Part shown: in pieces, positions 47,804 through 56,225 of the stretch
How positions within the stretch are numbered: position 1 is the first letter of the stretch
How the letters are laid out: every line of letters begins with the position of its first letter
Source: Nocardia sp. NBC_01329
Lineage (GTDB): Bacteria > Actinomycetota > Actinomycetes > Mycobacteriales > Mycobacteriaceae
Direction: 5' to 3'
Assembly (NCBI RefSeq): GCF_035956715.1
Contig: NZ_CP108381.1
Span: 5,736,001-5,800,000 of the forward strand
Length of the DNA stretch: 64,000 nucleotides
Position numbers and translations under genes: made by a program
The notes under the pieces: generated by a model
The model's database searches: none
What the model was told of the DNA's origin: nothing
The model's input: the letters and a program-made list of their open reading frames with translations, nothing else

Positions 47804-49657
47804 TCAGCCCAGGCGAGCGGGCGGGCGAGTGGGGCCGGCGTTCTCCCGGGGCGCCCTGATCGAGGACGCCACGGTGGCGGACTCCCGCGGGTGGGTGCGT
47901 GTCGCGGCCGCCGCGGCGGTCCAATGGGTTTCGCGGGAGATCCTGGGACGCAGCATCTCGGGCAGCCACGGCAGCAGCGGGTCCGGCGCATTGTCGATCA
48001 CTCCGCCGACCGGGTCGTCCTGATTCACCCGGCGCACCAGATCCTGTTCGGGCCGGTAGATCTGACGGATGATCAGCGCGCACAATCCGATCACGGCGAC
48101 ATCGCGCAGCAGGACCGTCGCGGTGAACCACTGCTCCGGCAGACCCTTGCGGTCGACACCGAGGTAGTAGAACATGCGCGGCACCCAGACCAACGCGTCG
48201 ATCGTCATCCAGGCCAGCAGTACCCGCCGATGCGGTAGTGCCAGCACCGCGATCGGTACCAGCCACAGTGAATACTGTGGGCTCCACACCTTGTTCGTCA
48301 GCAGGAACGCGGCGATCACCAGGAAGCACAGCTGCGCCAGCCGGGGGCGCCGCGGGGCGGTCAGACCGATATAGGCGATCCCCAGACAGGCCGCCACGAA
48401 CAGTGACAGCGACACCAGATTGAGGACGGTGGGTGGTTCGCCGTGCCGCAGCACACCGTCGAAACCGGACCAGTCGGTGAACGACATCACCACGTTGTAG
48501 AGCGAATCGGGATCGGCGTGCCGCGTGGTGTTGAGCCGGAAGAACTCCCGCCAGCCGTCCGGGTACAGCAGTGCGATCGGCAGATTGGCCAGCGCCCAGG
48601 TGACGAAGGCGCCACCGATGGTGAGACCGGCCGCACCGAGTGGGCGGGTGCCCAGCAACCGGGTGCGTGCCGGGAGCTCTACGAGCCAGGTGCGTAGTTC
48701 CGCGACACTGTCGATATCGCGTAACCGGGTCGTCTGGTGTGCCCGCGGGGTTCGGTGCATCGGGTCGGCGCGCAGGCACAGCACCACGATCGGGCCGAGC
48801 AGCAGCAGCGGATACAGTTTCGCCGCGCCGCCCAGACCCAGGAGCACCCCGGCCAGCAGGGGGCGCTGCCGCGCCCATGCGAGCAGACCCAGGGCCGCGA
48901 ACGCGGTTGCGAGGAAATCGAAATTGGTGAAGGCGTGCACGATCACCAGTGGTGAGCACGCCACGAGCGCCGCATCCCAGATCCGGCGTCCGGACAGCAG
49001 CGCGGTCGCCCAGATGGTGACGAGCCAGGCTACGGACAACCCCAGCGCCACCACATTGAAATAGAGGACCACCTGCAGCGCACCCGGCAGCGGGCTGGCG
49101 TCCCAGCTCTTGGCGACCAGCATGGAGACGTACTGATACATCCCCGACAGCACCGGATATTCCATGTGCCGGACCTCGGTATCGCCGCTGGGGGTCTCCT
49201 CCACCCACGATTTCTTGTACGGGAACGCGCCCTCGTTGAGCCGTTCGGCACCGTAGAGCGGAACGGTGTCGGAGTAGCACATGGCTGTGTACTGGCGGCC
49301 GTTGTTCCAGTCCAGGGTGAGCAGGCCGTCCGAGGTGGTGGTCTGCTGGATACATCCGGCCTTCGCGAACCAGCCGAACGCCAGGAAGATCACCGCGAAG
49401 GCCAGCAGCACCCGCATCGGCGTCCAGAACCGGGCGCGCCCGATCAGTGCGTGATCACCGACCGGGCCGCCCACGATCGTGCACAGTTGGGCGGTCATGG
49501 AGTCGTTGCGGCTCGGTTTGTCGCGTGCGTCGGCCGAGCGCAGGTCGCGGGCGAGGAGGGTGGGCGAATCGTAACCGGTTGTGTCGGCCGGTCCGGTTCG
49601 CCCGTTTCCGGGACCCACACCGTCGTCCGGCCCACCCACCAGTCGCTGCTCGCTCAC
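47804..49657 (-). CDS. GT87-type membrane glycosyltransferase (Rv0051-like)
   Basis: This 617-residue multi-pass protein has a soluble ~75-residue N-terminus, then about eleven helices with the catalytic-loop region CYSDTVPLYGAERLNEGAFP, HMEYPVLSGMYQYVSML, GVLLGLGGAAKLYPLLLLGP and NKVWSPQYSLWLVP. It is downstream of the PonA1-like gene on the same strand, as Rv0051 follows ponA1 in M. tuberculosis. A shorter paralogue lies at 22.1 kb. It presumably uses polyprenyl-phosphate sugar; acceptor unknown. Confidence 0.84.
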   Translation of the reverse strand: MSEQRLVGGPDDGVGPGNGRTGPADTTGYDSPTLLARDLRSADARDKPSRNDSMTAQLCTIVGGPVGDHALIGRARFWTPMRVLLAFAVIFLAFGWFAKAGCIQQTTTSDGLLTLDWNNGRQYTAMCYSDTVPLYGAERLNEGAFPYKKSWVEETPSGDTEVRHMEYPVLSGMYQYVSMLVAKSWDASPLPGALQVVLYFNVVALGLSVAWLVTIWATALLSGRRIWDAALVACSPLVIVHAFTNFDFLATAFAALGLLAWARQRPLLAGVLLGLGGAAKLYPLLLLGPIVVLCLRADPMHRTPRAHQTTRLRDIDSVAELRTWLVELPARTRLLGTRPLGAAGLTIGGAFVTWALANLPIALLYPDGWREFFRLNTTRHADPDSLYNVVMSFTDWSGFDGVLRHGEPPTVLNLVSLSLFVAACLGIAYIGLTAPRRPRLAQLCFLVIAAFLLTNKVWSPQYSLWLVPIAVLALPHRRVLLAWMTIDALVWVPRMFYYLGVDRKGLPEQWFTATVLLRDVAVIGLCALIIRQIYRPEQDLVRRVNQDDPVGGVIDNAPDPLLPWLPEMLRPRISRETHWTAAAAATRTHPRESATVASSIRAPRENAGPTRPPARLG

Positions 49658-49678
49658 GGCACCCGACGTTACCTGTTA

Positions 49679-49713
49679 CCGGGGTCCCGGCCCGGACCGA
49701 GCCGGAACCCCGG
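49679..49713 (-). terminator. Hairpin after the PonA1-like gene
   Basis: CCGGGGT (49679-49685) pairs with ACCCCGG (49707-49713), and inner CCGGC/GCCGG extends it. It lies 15 bases after the PBP stop, before the GT87 gene. Confidence 0.6.
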
Positions 49714-49727
49714 ACAGTGTTGCGGGT

Positions 49728-52688
49728 TTATCCTCCGGAGTTCGGACGGCTGTCATCCCCGCTGTCGCTGCTGTCCCCGCTGTCGCCGCCGGTGTCGGTT
49801 CCACCGCCGGCATCGGGCGCCTGGGTGACGGTCGGGGCCGCCTGCCCGGCAGTGGGCTGTCCGGGCATCGGGCCGCCCTGCGCGTTACCTTGCGGCTGAT
49901 TCTGTGGTTGCGGTTGGCTACGCGGGTTGGGCTGGACCCCGGGCACCGGGATGGTGATACCGGGCAGGATCTCGACCTGGCTCGGCTGGATCACCACGGG
50001 CGGCTCGAAGGTCGGCATCGTGGTGGACGGCGCTGTGTAGGGGGCCGTCCACTTCGGCACACCGGCCTGACCCTTGATCGGCGCGGGTTTGGGGAACTTC
50101 TCGACGGGCGTGCCCTCCAGAGCACCGTCCATCGTGCCCTTCCAGATATCCGACGCCAATCCGGAACCGTAGATCATCGCGCCGCCATAGTTGCGCAGCG
50201 GCGAGTTGTCGGTACTGCCCACCCAGACCGCGGTGGCCAGCGACGGCGTATAGCCCACCATCCACACGTCCTTGTTCTCCCCGGTGTCACCCAGCTGCGC
50301 GGTACCGGTCTTGGCGGCCGAGGGGCGGCCTCCGGCGAGACCGTGATTGCGGGAGTATCCGGCGATCGGTTCCATGGCCGCCGTGACATTGTCGGCGACG
50401 GCCTCGGAGACCCGCCGTTCGCCGGCCACGTCGCCGCGATCGAGCAGCACCGTACCGTCCGCGGATACGACCTTGGTCACGAAGTGCGGCTTGTGGTACA
50501 TGCCCGACGCCGCCAGCGTCGCGTAGGCCGATGCCATATCCAGCGGGCGGGCCTGGTACTGACCGAGCACGATACCGTTGTTCGGGCCGGCGCCGCCCGG
50601 TTCGGTCAGCGTGGCGCCGACTCCCGGGAGTTCCTCCGGGATACCGAGTTTGTGACCCATATCGGCGATCTTCTGCGGGCCGTTCTGCATTTCCAGCTGC
50701 ATACGGTAGAAGCTGGTGTTCAGCGAGCGCTTGAGGGCCTCGGCGATCGTGCAGACCCCACACTGCTCACCCTCGACGTTGGTGATCTCGATACCGTTCA
50801 CGGTGATCGGCGAGCTGTCGTACATCTGGGACAGCGGGATACCGCTCTCCAGGTTCTGTGCCAGGCCGACCACCTTGAACGAGGAGCCGGTCTGCAGCGC
50901 GGCATTCGCGAAGTCGTAGCCGTAGCCGTCTTCGCCGCCGTAGTAGGCGCGCACCGCACCGGATTTCGGGTCGACCGAGGCCACCGCGGTCCGCAGCTTG
51001 TCCGGTTCGCCCTCCATGTTCTTGTGCACAGAGTCGAGCGCGGCCTTCTGCGCCTGCGCGTCGATGGTCGTCGTGATCTGCAGGCCGGAGGTGTTCATCT
51101 GCTGTTCGCTGATGCCCGCCTCGGAGAGTTCGCGCAGCACTTGCGCTTTGATATGGCCTTCCGGTCCGGTGGAATCGGTCTTCTGGCCGACCGTCGACGA
51201 CGGCACCACCGCGGGGTAGGTCAGGCTCGCACGTTCGGCCGGATCGAGATTGCCGCCGGCGACCATCCCGTCGAGCACATAGTTCCAGCGGGACTCGGCG
51301 CCGGTGGGATTGGATTCCGGGTCCAGCAGTGACGGCAGCTGGATGGTCGCGGCGAGCACCGCGCCCTCGGCCGGACTCAGTTCCACGACCGGCTTGTTGA
51401 AGTAGGCCTTCGAAGCGGCATCGATACCGTAGGCGCCGCGTCCGAAGTAGATGGTGTTCAGGTAGGCGGTGAGGATCTCGTCCTTACTCCACTGCCGGGC
51501 CATCTTCGCCGAGATCACCAGCTCGTTGAGCTTACGGGTGAGACTGTGTTCGTTACCGACCAGCGCGTTCTTCACGTACTGCTGGGTGATCGTCGAACCA
51601 CCACCGGCGCTTTCGCGTCCGAGCACATTGTCACGGGCGGCACGGGCGAATCCGGAGATCGAGAAACCCGGGTTGCTGTAGAAGTCCCGGTCTTCGGCGG
51701 CGATCACCGCGTTGCGTACATGCGGCGGAATCTGATCGATCGTCACATCGGTGCGATTGCCCTGTGGCGGCACCACCCGGGTGATCTCGGTTTCGCCGTC
51801 GGCCGCGAGAATCGTTGCGACCTGGTTGGTCTTGAGATCGCCCGGTTCGGGCACCGACACCGTCGAATAGGCGATCAGGAACACCGTGCTCGGCACCACG
51901 ATCGCCAGCGCCACCAGCACATAGGTGACCCGTCGAGCGATCTTCCACCAGTTCCTGCGTTTCTGAGCGGGTCCGCGGCCTTCGGGTCCGCCGGGCCCGC
52001 CCGAACGGCCACCCGGTCGGCGCGGCGGTGGACCGCCCGCGGCACCGGAGCGGGCCGGCCGGTCGTCCGCGCCGGCCGCCCGGCGCTCACCGGTGGTCGG
52101 TCGGCCCGTCACCGGTCGTGGGCCGGTCGCGGTGCGATCGCGACGTGTGGTCTCGGTGGGCGCGGCGGGTTGTGCCATCTTCGCCGTGCCCTGCTCACCG
52201 CGCGGCGCACCCGGTTCTCCCGGGTGGCCCATGCGCTGGGTGGGCTGGTTCGGCGGCTGACCCTGCGGTGGACGGCCGGGTGGCGTGCCCGGCCGCTGCG
52301 GAGGCTGCGGACCCCGCGGTGCCCCGGGCATCCCACCGGTGTTCGGGCCGGGCCGGCGGCCGTCGGGTCCGGGGCGCGGCCCCGGCGCCGGTGGCCGGCC
52401 CGAACCGCCCGGGCCGGGCCGGGGTCCGTTCGGTGCCGGGCGTGGCCCGTTCGCGACGGGTCGCGGACCCGTTACCGGGCCCGGTCGCGGACCTCCCGGT
52501 GCCGGACGCGGACCGCCGGGGGCCGGCGGGCGTGCGCCCGGTCCGGGGCGCGGGGCGTTCGCGTTCGGCGCGGGACCCCGATCGGGCACCCCCGGTCGCT
52601 GTTGTGGCTCTCGACCCGGAAGCGGACCGCGCTGGGTGCGACCACCGCGCGGGTCATCGCCGGGTGGGGGCTCGTAGGGCGAAGTCAC
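49728..52688 (-). CDS. ponA1: Bifunctional class A penicillin-binding protein, PonA1-like
   Basis: This 986-residue peptidoglycan synthase has a ~240-residue cytoplasmic tail very rich in Pro/Gly/Arg, a membrane helix (about 255-275), a GT51 glycosyltransferase domain (AAEDRDFYSNPGFSISGFAR; GGGSTITQQYVKNAL; GRGAYGIDAA), and a transpeptidase with GSSFKVVG (active Ser), SLNTSFY (SxN) and AAKTGTAQLGDTG (KTG). A Pro/Gln/Gly-rich periplasmic tail ends it. GTG at 52688 is preferred over 52751 from the GGAG upstream and the VTSPYEPPPGDD start. Neighbours DUF5318 and GT87 match the ponA1 locus of M. tuberculosis. Confidence 0.92.
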   Translation of the reverse strand: MTSPYEPPPGDDPRGGRTQRGPLPGREPQQRPGVPDRGPAPNANAPRPGPGARPPAPGGPRPAPGGPRPGPVTGPRPVANGPRPAPNGPRPGPGGSGRPPAPGPRPGPDGRRPGPNTGGMPGAPRGPQPPQRPGTPPGRPPQGQPPNQPTQRMGHPGEPGAPRGEQGTAKMAQPAAPTETTRRDRTATGPRPVTGRPTTGERRAAGADDRPARSGAAGGPPPRRPGGRSGGPGGPEGRGPAQKRRNWWKIARRVTYVLVALAIVVPSTVFLIAYSTVSVPEPGDLKTNQVATILAADGETEITRVVPPQGNRTDVTIDQIPPHVRNAVIAAEDRDFYSNPGFSISGFARAARDNVLGRESAGGGSTITQQYVKNALVGNEHSLTRKLNELVISAKMARQWSKDEILTAYLNTIYFGRGAYGIDAASKAYFNKPVVELSPAEGAVLAATIQLPSLLDPESNPTGAESRWNYVLDGMVAGGNLDPAERASLTYPAVVPSSTVGQKTDSTGPEGHIKAQVLRELSEAGISEQQMNTSGLQITTTIDAQAQKAALDSVHKNMEGEPDKLRTAVASVDPKSGAVRAYYGGEDGYGYDFANAALQTGSSFKVVGLAQNLESGIPLSQMYDSSPITVNGIEITNVEGEQCGVCTIAEALKRSLNTSFYRMQLEMQNGPQKIADMGHKLGIPEELPGVGATLTEPGGAGPNNGIVLGQYQARPLDMASAYATLAASGMYHKPHFVTKVVSADGTVLLDRGDVAGERRVSEAVADNVTAAMEPIAGYSRNHGLAGGRPSAAKTGTAQLGDTGENKDVWMVGYTPSLATAVWVGSTDNSPLRNYGGAMIYGSGLASDIWKGTMDGALEGTPVEKFPKPAPIKGQAGVPKWTAPYTAPSTTMPTFEPPVVIQPSQVEILPGITIPVPGVQPNPRSQPQPQNQPQGNAQGGPMPGQPTAGQAAPTVTQAPDAGGGTDTGGDSGDSSDSGDDSRPNSGG

Positions 52689-52782
52689 TGACAAGGTCTC
52701 CAAAGCTCGTATCGGTCTGATGGGCTCGCTCCGCGACGCCCCGAGGGGCACGGCGCGTGCACCATCGTCGGGCCGGGCGGGG

Positions 52783-53196
52783 TCATTCCGCGGCGGTGCG
52801 CCGGTTCACCCGGGAACCGGAACGCCGGCCCTGCGGCGTCTTCCCGAGCACATAGGACTGCACCAGATGATTCCAGCTGCATGTCCGGCACACCTCGACC
52901 ACATGAACCGAGAATTCCTCTCGGGTCTCGGCCAGGCGTACCAGCTCTTCCGGGCTGCGCGCCGAACCCGCGACCGGCCCCAGGCCGTCGCCGTAGACCC
53001 AGGATACGAGGGTGAGTTGTTCCTTCCGGCAGATAGGGCATGTAACCTCGCTCCCCCGGCCGTGAAATTTGGCCGCACGCAGCAGGTAGGGATTGGCGTC
53101 ACATACCTCGGCGACATCGACACGGCCCGCATAGACGTCAGCCAGCAGCGACCTGCGCCGGAGCGCATAGTCGACCACTTGCCGCTGAATTCGCAC
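52783..53196 (-). CDS. DUF5318 zinc-ribbon-like protein (Rv0049-like)
   Basis: This 137-residue protein has paired CPICRKEQ and CRTCSWNHLV motifs, a likely zinc ribbon, and the start RIQRQVVDYALRRRSLLADV. GTG at 53196 is chosen; upstream sequence is low-complexity. Length and position before ponA1 agree with Rv0049 as recalled. Its function is unknown; constant linkage with PonA1 hints at a cell-wall role. Confidence 0.83.
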   Translation of the reverse strand: MRIQRQVVDYALRRRSLLADVYAGRVDVAEVCDANPYLLRAAKFHGRGSEVTCPICRKEQLTLVSWVYGDGLGPVAGSARSPEELVRLAETREEFSVHVVEVCRTCSWNHLVQSYVLGKTPQGRRSGSRVNRRTAAE

Positions 53197-53506
53197 GCTC
53201 CCAGAGTAGCGGTGATGTATTTGCGCCGCCCGCGGCTGCATGGGATCCGTCCGGTCGGCGGCCGCCGGAGGCGGGGTCGGCCGGACTCCTCGGGGGCCGA
53301 GGCATATTCGCACCACGCGGGATTATCCGGTCTCCGGGGCGCCGGATTTCCCCGGTCGCGGCTCGGTGGGGTCGTTCAACCTCGCCGCCGGAGACAGTGT
53401 TTGGCGCACTTGGGCCATCGCGGCATTCGGTTTCCGGGCGGTCGCGGCCGCGTGAACAGCTGAAGGAAGCGCGGTACGAGCATCGCCGGAGCCGTACGAT
53501 CCGGAG
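53197..53506. other. Divergent intergenic region
   Basis: These 310 bases between the DUF5318 and DUF1707 genes carry open frames only as shadows. No operator-like dyad or repeat recognised. Confidence 0.35.
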
Positions 53507-54610
53507 GTGTCCACCGCAGTTCCCGCTGATTCCATCCGCGCCCGGGATATCGATCGCGCCGAAACGTCCACCCTGCTGGACGCCGCATACGCGGAAGGGC
53601 AACTCGAGGCCGGCGAATACCACGACCGGGTTGCCCAGGCTCGCAGCGCGAAAACCCTCGGTGAACTGCGACGACTGGTCGCCGATCTGCAGACCCCGGC
53701 CGCTACGGGCCGCCTGTCGCCGGGGGCGGCACACGAATCCCGGTCCGCAGCGAGCCGGGCCGGAACGAAGGCGGGCTATCCGCCGCGGACGCGGGCGCGC
53801 GACGCCGACCGGGCGAACGCGGGTGCGCTCATCGACGCCGGGCGGCAGGACGGCCAGCTGACCGAGGAAGAGCACCGGGTCCTGACAGAACTGCTCGGTT
53901 CGGCCCGCACACTCGGCGAATTGGCAGATCTGGTGGCCGACCTACAGGGCAGTCGCCGGGTACCGACTCGCCCGGTGCCCGCCGTACCCCCCGTTTCCGG
54001 CCGGAATCCGGCGCTGCTGCTCGCGGCGGGGTTGGTGGCCGCCTTCGTGGGTTTCGCGGTGACAAGCCCCGATTCCGGCTCACCGGTCCCGGAGGCCGCC
54101 CCAGGGTCGGCCGCGGCTCCGGGCCGGGACGACATCGCTGCGGTGGTGATCGAGACGCCCGATCTACTGACCAGCGCGGGTCTGGCGCACTTCCTCGCGG
54201 AATACCGCGAGAAATTCGGAGATATGGCGGCGGACAGCGTCTACCTCTACCCCGAATTCGCGACCATCGATCGGGCCGTACCGGGCGCGACGAACCGAGA
54301 GGTCGGCTACGACTATCGGGGTGGATTCACGCAGTCCGATGACATCACCACTCGACGAACCGATACACAAGCGATGGATCTGGGGCTCCTGGACCCCGCT
54401 GCCATCGGGACGGCGGCCGCGAACGCGGTCGAGGCCACCCGAGTGCCCGGCGGTGCCGTCTCGATGATGATCGTCGCTATCGAGTCCTCCGGCGATCTCG
54501 CCGGTCGTCCGGTTGTCCGGATCTACGTGCAGAACGAATTCGACGAATCGGGGACTGTATACGTCGACCCCGTGGGCGCGATTCTCGATATCTCGATCTT
54601 CGAAGGGTAG
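53507..54610 (+). CDS. Membrane protein with two DUF1707 domains
   Basis: This 367-residue protein has two N-terminal DUF1707 units (SIRARDIDRAETSTLLDAAY, LEAGEYHDRVAQARSAKTLG; then RARDADRANAGALIDAGR). One membrane helix (NPALLLAAGLVAAFVGFAV, near 165-183) and a ~170-residue extracytoplasmic domain (LAHFLAEYREKFGDMAADSV onward) follow. GTG start at 53507. The adjacent gene encodes a paralogue with one DUF1707 unit 4 bases downstream. DUF1707 is suspected to bind proteins or DNA; the role here is unknown. Confidence 0.8.
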   Translation: MSTAVPADSIRARDIDRAETSTLLDAAYAEGQLEAGEYHDRVAQARSAKTLGELRRLVADLQTPAATGRLSPGAAHESRSAASRAGTKAGYPPRTRARDADRANAGALIDAGRQDGQLTEEEHRVLTELLGSARTLGELADLVADLQGSRRVPTRPVPAVPPVSGRNPALLLAAGLVAAFVGFAVTSPDSGSPVPEAAPGSAAAPGRDDIAAVVIETPDLLTSAGLAHFLAEYREKFGDMAADSVYLYPEFATIDRAVPGATNREVGYDYRGGFTQSDDITTRRTDTQAMDLGLLDPAAIGTAAANAVEATRVPGGAVSMMIVAIESSGDLAGRPVVRIYVQNEFDESGTVYVDPVGAILDISIFEG

Positions 54611-54614
54611 GCCC

Positions 54615-55400
54615 GTGGCGACGAACCAACTCCGGGCGCGCGACCGCGACCGCGCCGATATCTGCGGACTGCTCGATACCGCGCTGGCCGAGGGCCAGCT
54701 CACCGCCGGTGAACACGAGCAGCGCACCGCGGCCGCGATGCGGGCGAAATCGTTCGGCGAACTCGATGCGCTGATCGACGATCTGCAGATACCCGGCGAC
54801 CTCGTGAATGTGCCGGTCCTGCGTGGCCGGCGGCGCTCACGGCCGTGGTGGATACCGGTCGGCGTGGTCGCCGCCGCGCTGGCCTTCGGTGCGCTGGGCG
54901 GTCTCTCGGCGGGTGGTGAGGATCAGCCCGCCGCGCGCGCCGTGCTGCCGGATACGACGACGGCGGCCGGGATCGCCGATTTCGTGGAGGTCTATCGTGC
55001 CGAGTTCGGCGATACGGTCGCCGACGAGGCCTCTTTCTACCCCGATCATGTGTCCGTCGATCGGTACGACCCCGTCACCCGGGTGCAGACCTCCTACACC
55101 TATCGCGACGGTGAGTTCGACGACTGGACCACCAGCACCTCGCGGGCTGCCGAGGAACCCACCCTGGACCTGGGAGAGATCGATCTGACCGCGCTGGCGG
55201 GGCTGCTTGCCGGGGCACCGCAGACCGCGAAGGCGCCGGGCGGGACGATCGACTATATCTCGGTGACCTACGAATCCTCTCGGCACGGCGCCGCCGAGCC
55301 GATGGTGGAGATCTTCGTGGAAAACGAAGCGAAATCGGACAGGGGCTGGTTCCAGGTCGCTTTCGACGGGGAGCCGCTGGCCGTCCACCCGATAGATTGA
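54615..55400 (+). CDS. DUF1707-domain membrane protein, paralogue of the upstream gene
   Basis: This 261-residue protein has one DUF1707 unit (LRARDRDRADICGLLDTALA, LTAGEHEQRTAAAMRAKSFG), a basic stretch, one membrane helix (IPVGVVAAALAFGALGGLSA) and an outer domain that matches the upstream protein (IADFVEVYRAEFGDTVADEA; YPDHVSVDRYDPVT). GTG at 54615 lies 4 bases after the previous stop. The pair looks like a tandem duplication in which one copy gained or lost a DUF1707 unit. Confidence 0.8.
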   Translation: MATNQLRARDRDRADICGLLDTALAEGQLTAGEHEQRTAAAMRAKSFGELDALIDDLQIPGDLVNVPVLRGRRRSRPWWIPVGVVAAALAFGALGGLSAGGEDQPAARAVLPDTTTAAGIADFVEVYRAEFGDTVADEASFYPDHVSVDRYDPVTRVQTSYTYRDGEFDDWTTSTSRAAEEPTLDLGEIDLTALAGLLAGAPQTAKAPGGTIDYISVTYESSRHGAAEPMVEIFVENEAKSDRGWFQVAFDGEPLAVHPID

Positions 55401-55426
55401 CGACCGATCGACACAGGCTCATCGGC

Positions 55427-55560
55427 AGGTGGACGAGGCCGTGGTGGGTGAGTTCGCTCGCGTAGAACTCGACTCACTGGGTTGCGTCGGGATCGGCGGC
55501 TTGGGGGCGGGTGAATTGGCTGTTTACGGGGGTGGTGGGGGGTTGATGTTCGCTTTGGGG
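55427..55560. repeat. Partial, diverged copy of the G-rich/palindrome repeat flank
   Basis: 55461-55499 matches the sequence that follows the palindrome at 20.54 kb and 58.46 kb (ACTCGACTCA, then TGGGTTGCGTCGGGAT), and G-rich DNA lies on both sides. The palindrome itself is absent here. Confidence 0.6.
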
Positions 55561-55592
55561 TGTGTGATGCATCGCGCTGAACTATGCGTGGT

Positions 55593-55609
55593 TATATCGG
55601 TCCGATATA
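55593..55609. promoter_or_regulatory. Operator palindrome upstream of padR-ino1
   Basis: TATATCGG-T-CCGATATA is a perfect 8-bp inverted repeat around one base, 56 bases before the padR start. It resembles sites used by PadR-family repressors and is a likely autoregulatory operator also controlling ino1. Confidence 0.65.
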
Positions 55610-55664
55610 GTGGGTAACTGCATCCATTGGTTAGGTCTGTACGGAAGTCAGGGGGTGAAGCCCG

Positions 55665-56225
55665 TTGCTCGAACTGGCAATCCTCGGGCTGCTCCTGGAA
55701 TCGCCCATGCACGGCTACGAGCTGAAGAAGCGGCTCACCGGTCTACTCGGGGCGTTTCGGGCTTTTTCCTACGGATCGCTGTATCCGACCCTGAAACGAA
55801 TGAGGACGGACGGGCTGATCGCGGAGGAAGTACCCGAGGGACTGTCGACGACCCGCCGGGCCCGGCGGGTCTACCAGCTGACCCCTACCGGTCGGGAGCG
55901 TTTCAACGACCTCCTGGCCGATACCGGTCCGCAGAACTACACCGATGACGGCTTCGGCGTCCACCTCGCCTTCTTCAGCCGTACCCCCGCGGAAGCACGG
56001 GTACGGATCCTGGAGGGCAGGCGGCGTCAGGTCGAGGAGCGCCGAGAGGGGTTGCGGGAAGCGGTCAAGAAGGCGAGTGGATCGCTGGATCGCTACACCC
56101 GTCAACTCCATCAACTCGGACTCGAATCAAGCGAGCGCGAAGTGCGCTGGCTCAACGAGTTGATTGCGGCGGAGCAATCGACGAAGGCGGCACCACAGAA
56201 AGAGGGAAATACCGGCCATGAGTAG
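55665..56225 (+). CDS. PadR-family transcriptional regulator (Rv0047c-like)
   Basis: This 186-residue regulator has an N-terminal winged helix (LAILGLLLESPMHGYELKKR; SYGSLYPTLKRMRTDGLIAE; VYQLTPTGRERF) and a long C-terminal dimerising helix (GRRRQVEERREGLREAVKKA). The start is TTG at 55665. Its end overlaps the ino1 start by 8 bases, so the two are translationally coupled. PadR-ino1 linkage is as in M. tuberculosis Rv0047c-Rv0046c. Confidence 0.9.
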   Translation: MLELAILGLLLESPMHGYELKKRLTGLLGAFRAFSYGSLYPTLKRMRTDGLIAEEVPEGLSTTRRARRVYQLTPTGRERFNDLLADTGPQNYTDDGFGVHLAFFSRTPAEARVRILEGRRRQVEERREGLREAVKKASGSLDRYTRQLHQLGLESSEREVRWLNELIAAEQSTKAAPQKEGNTGHE

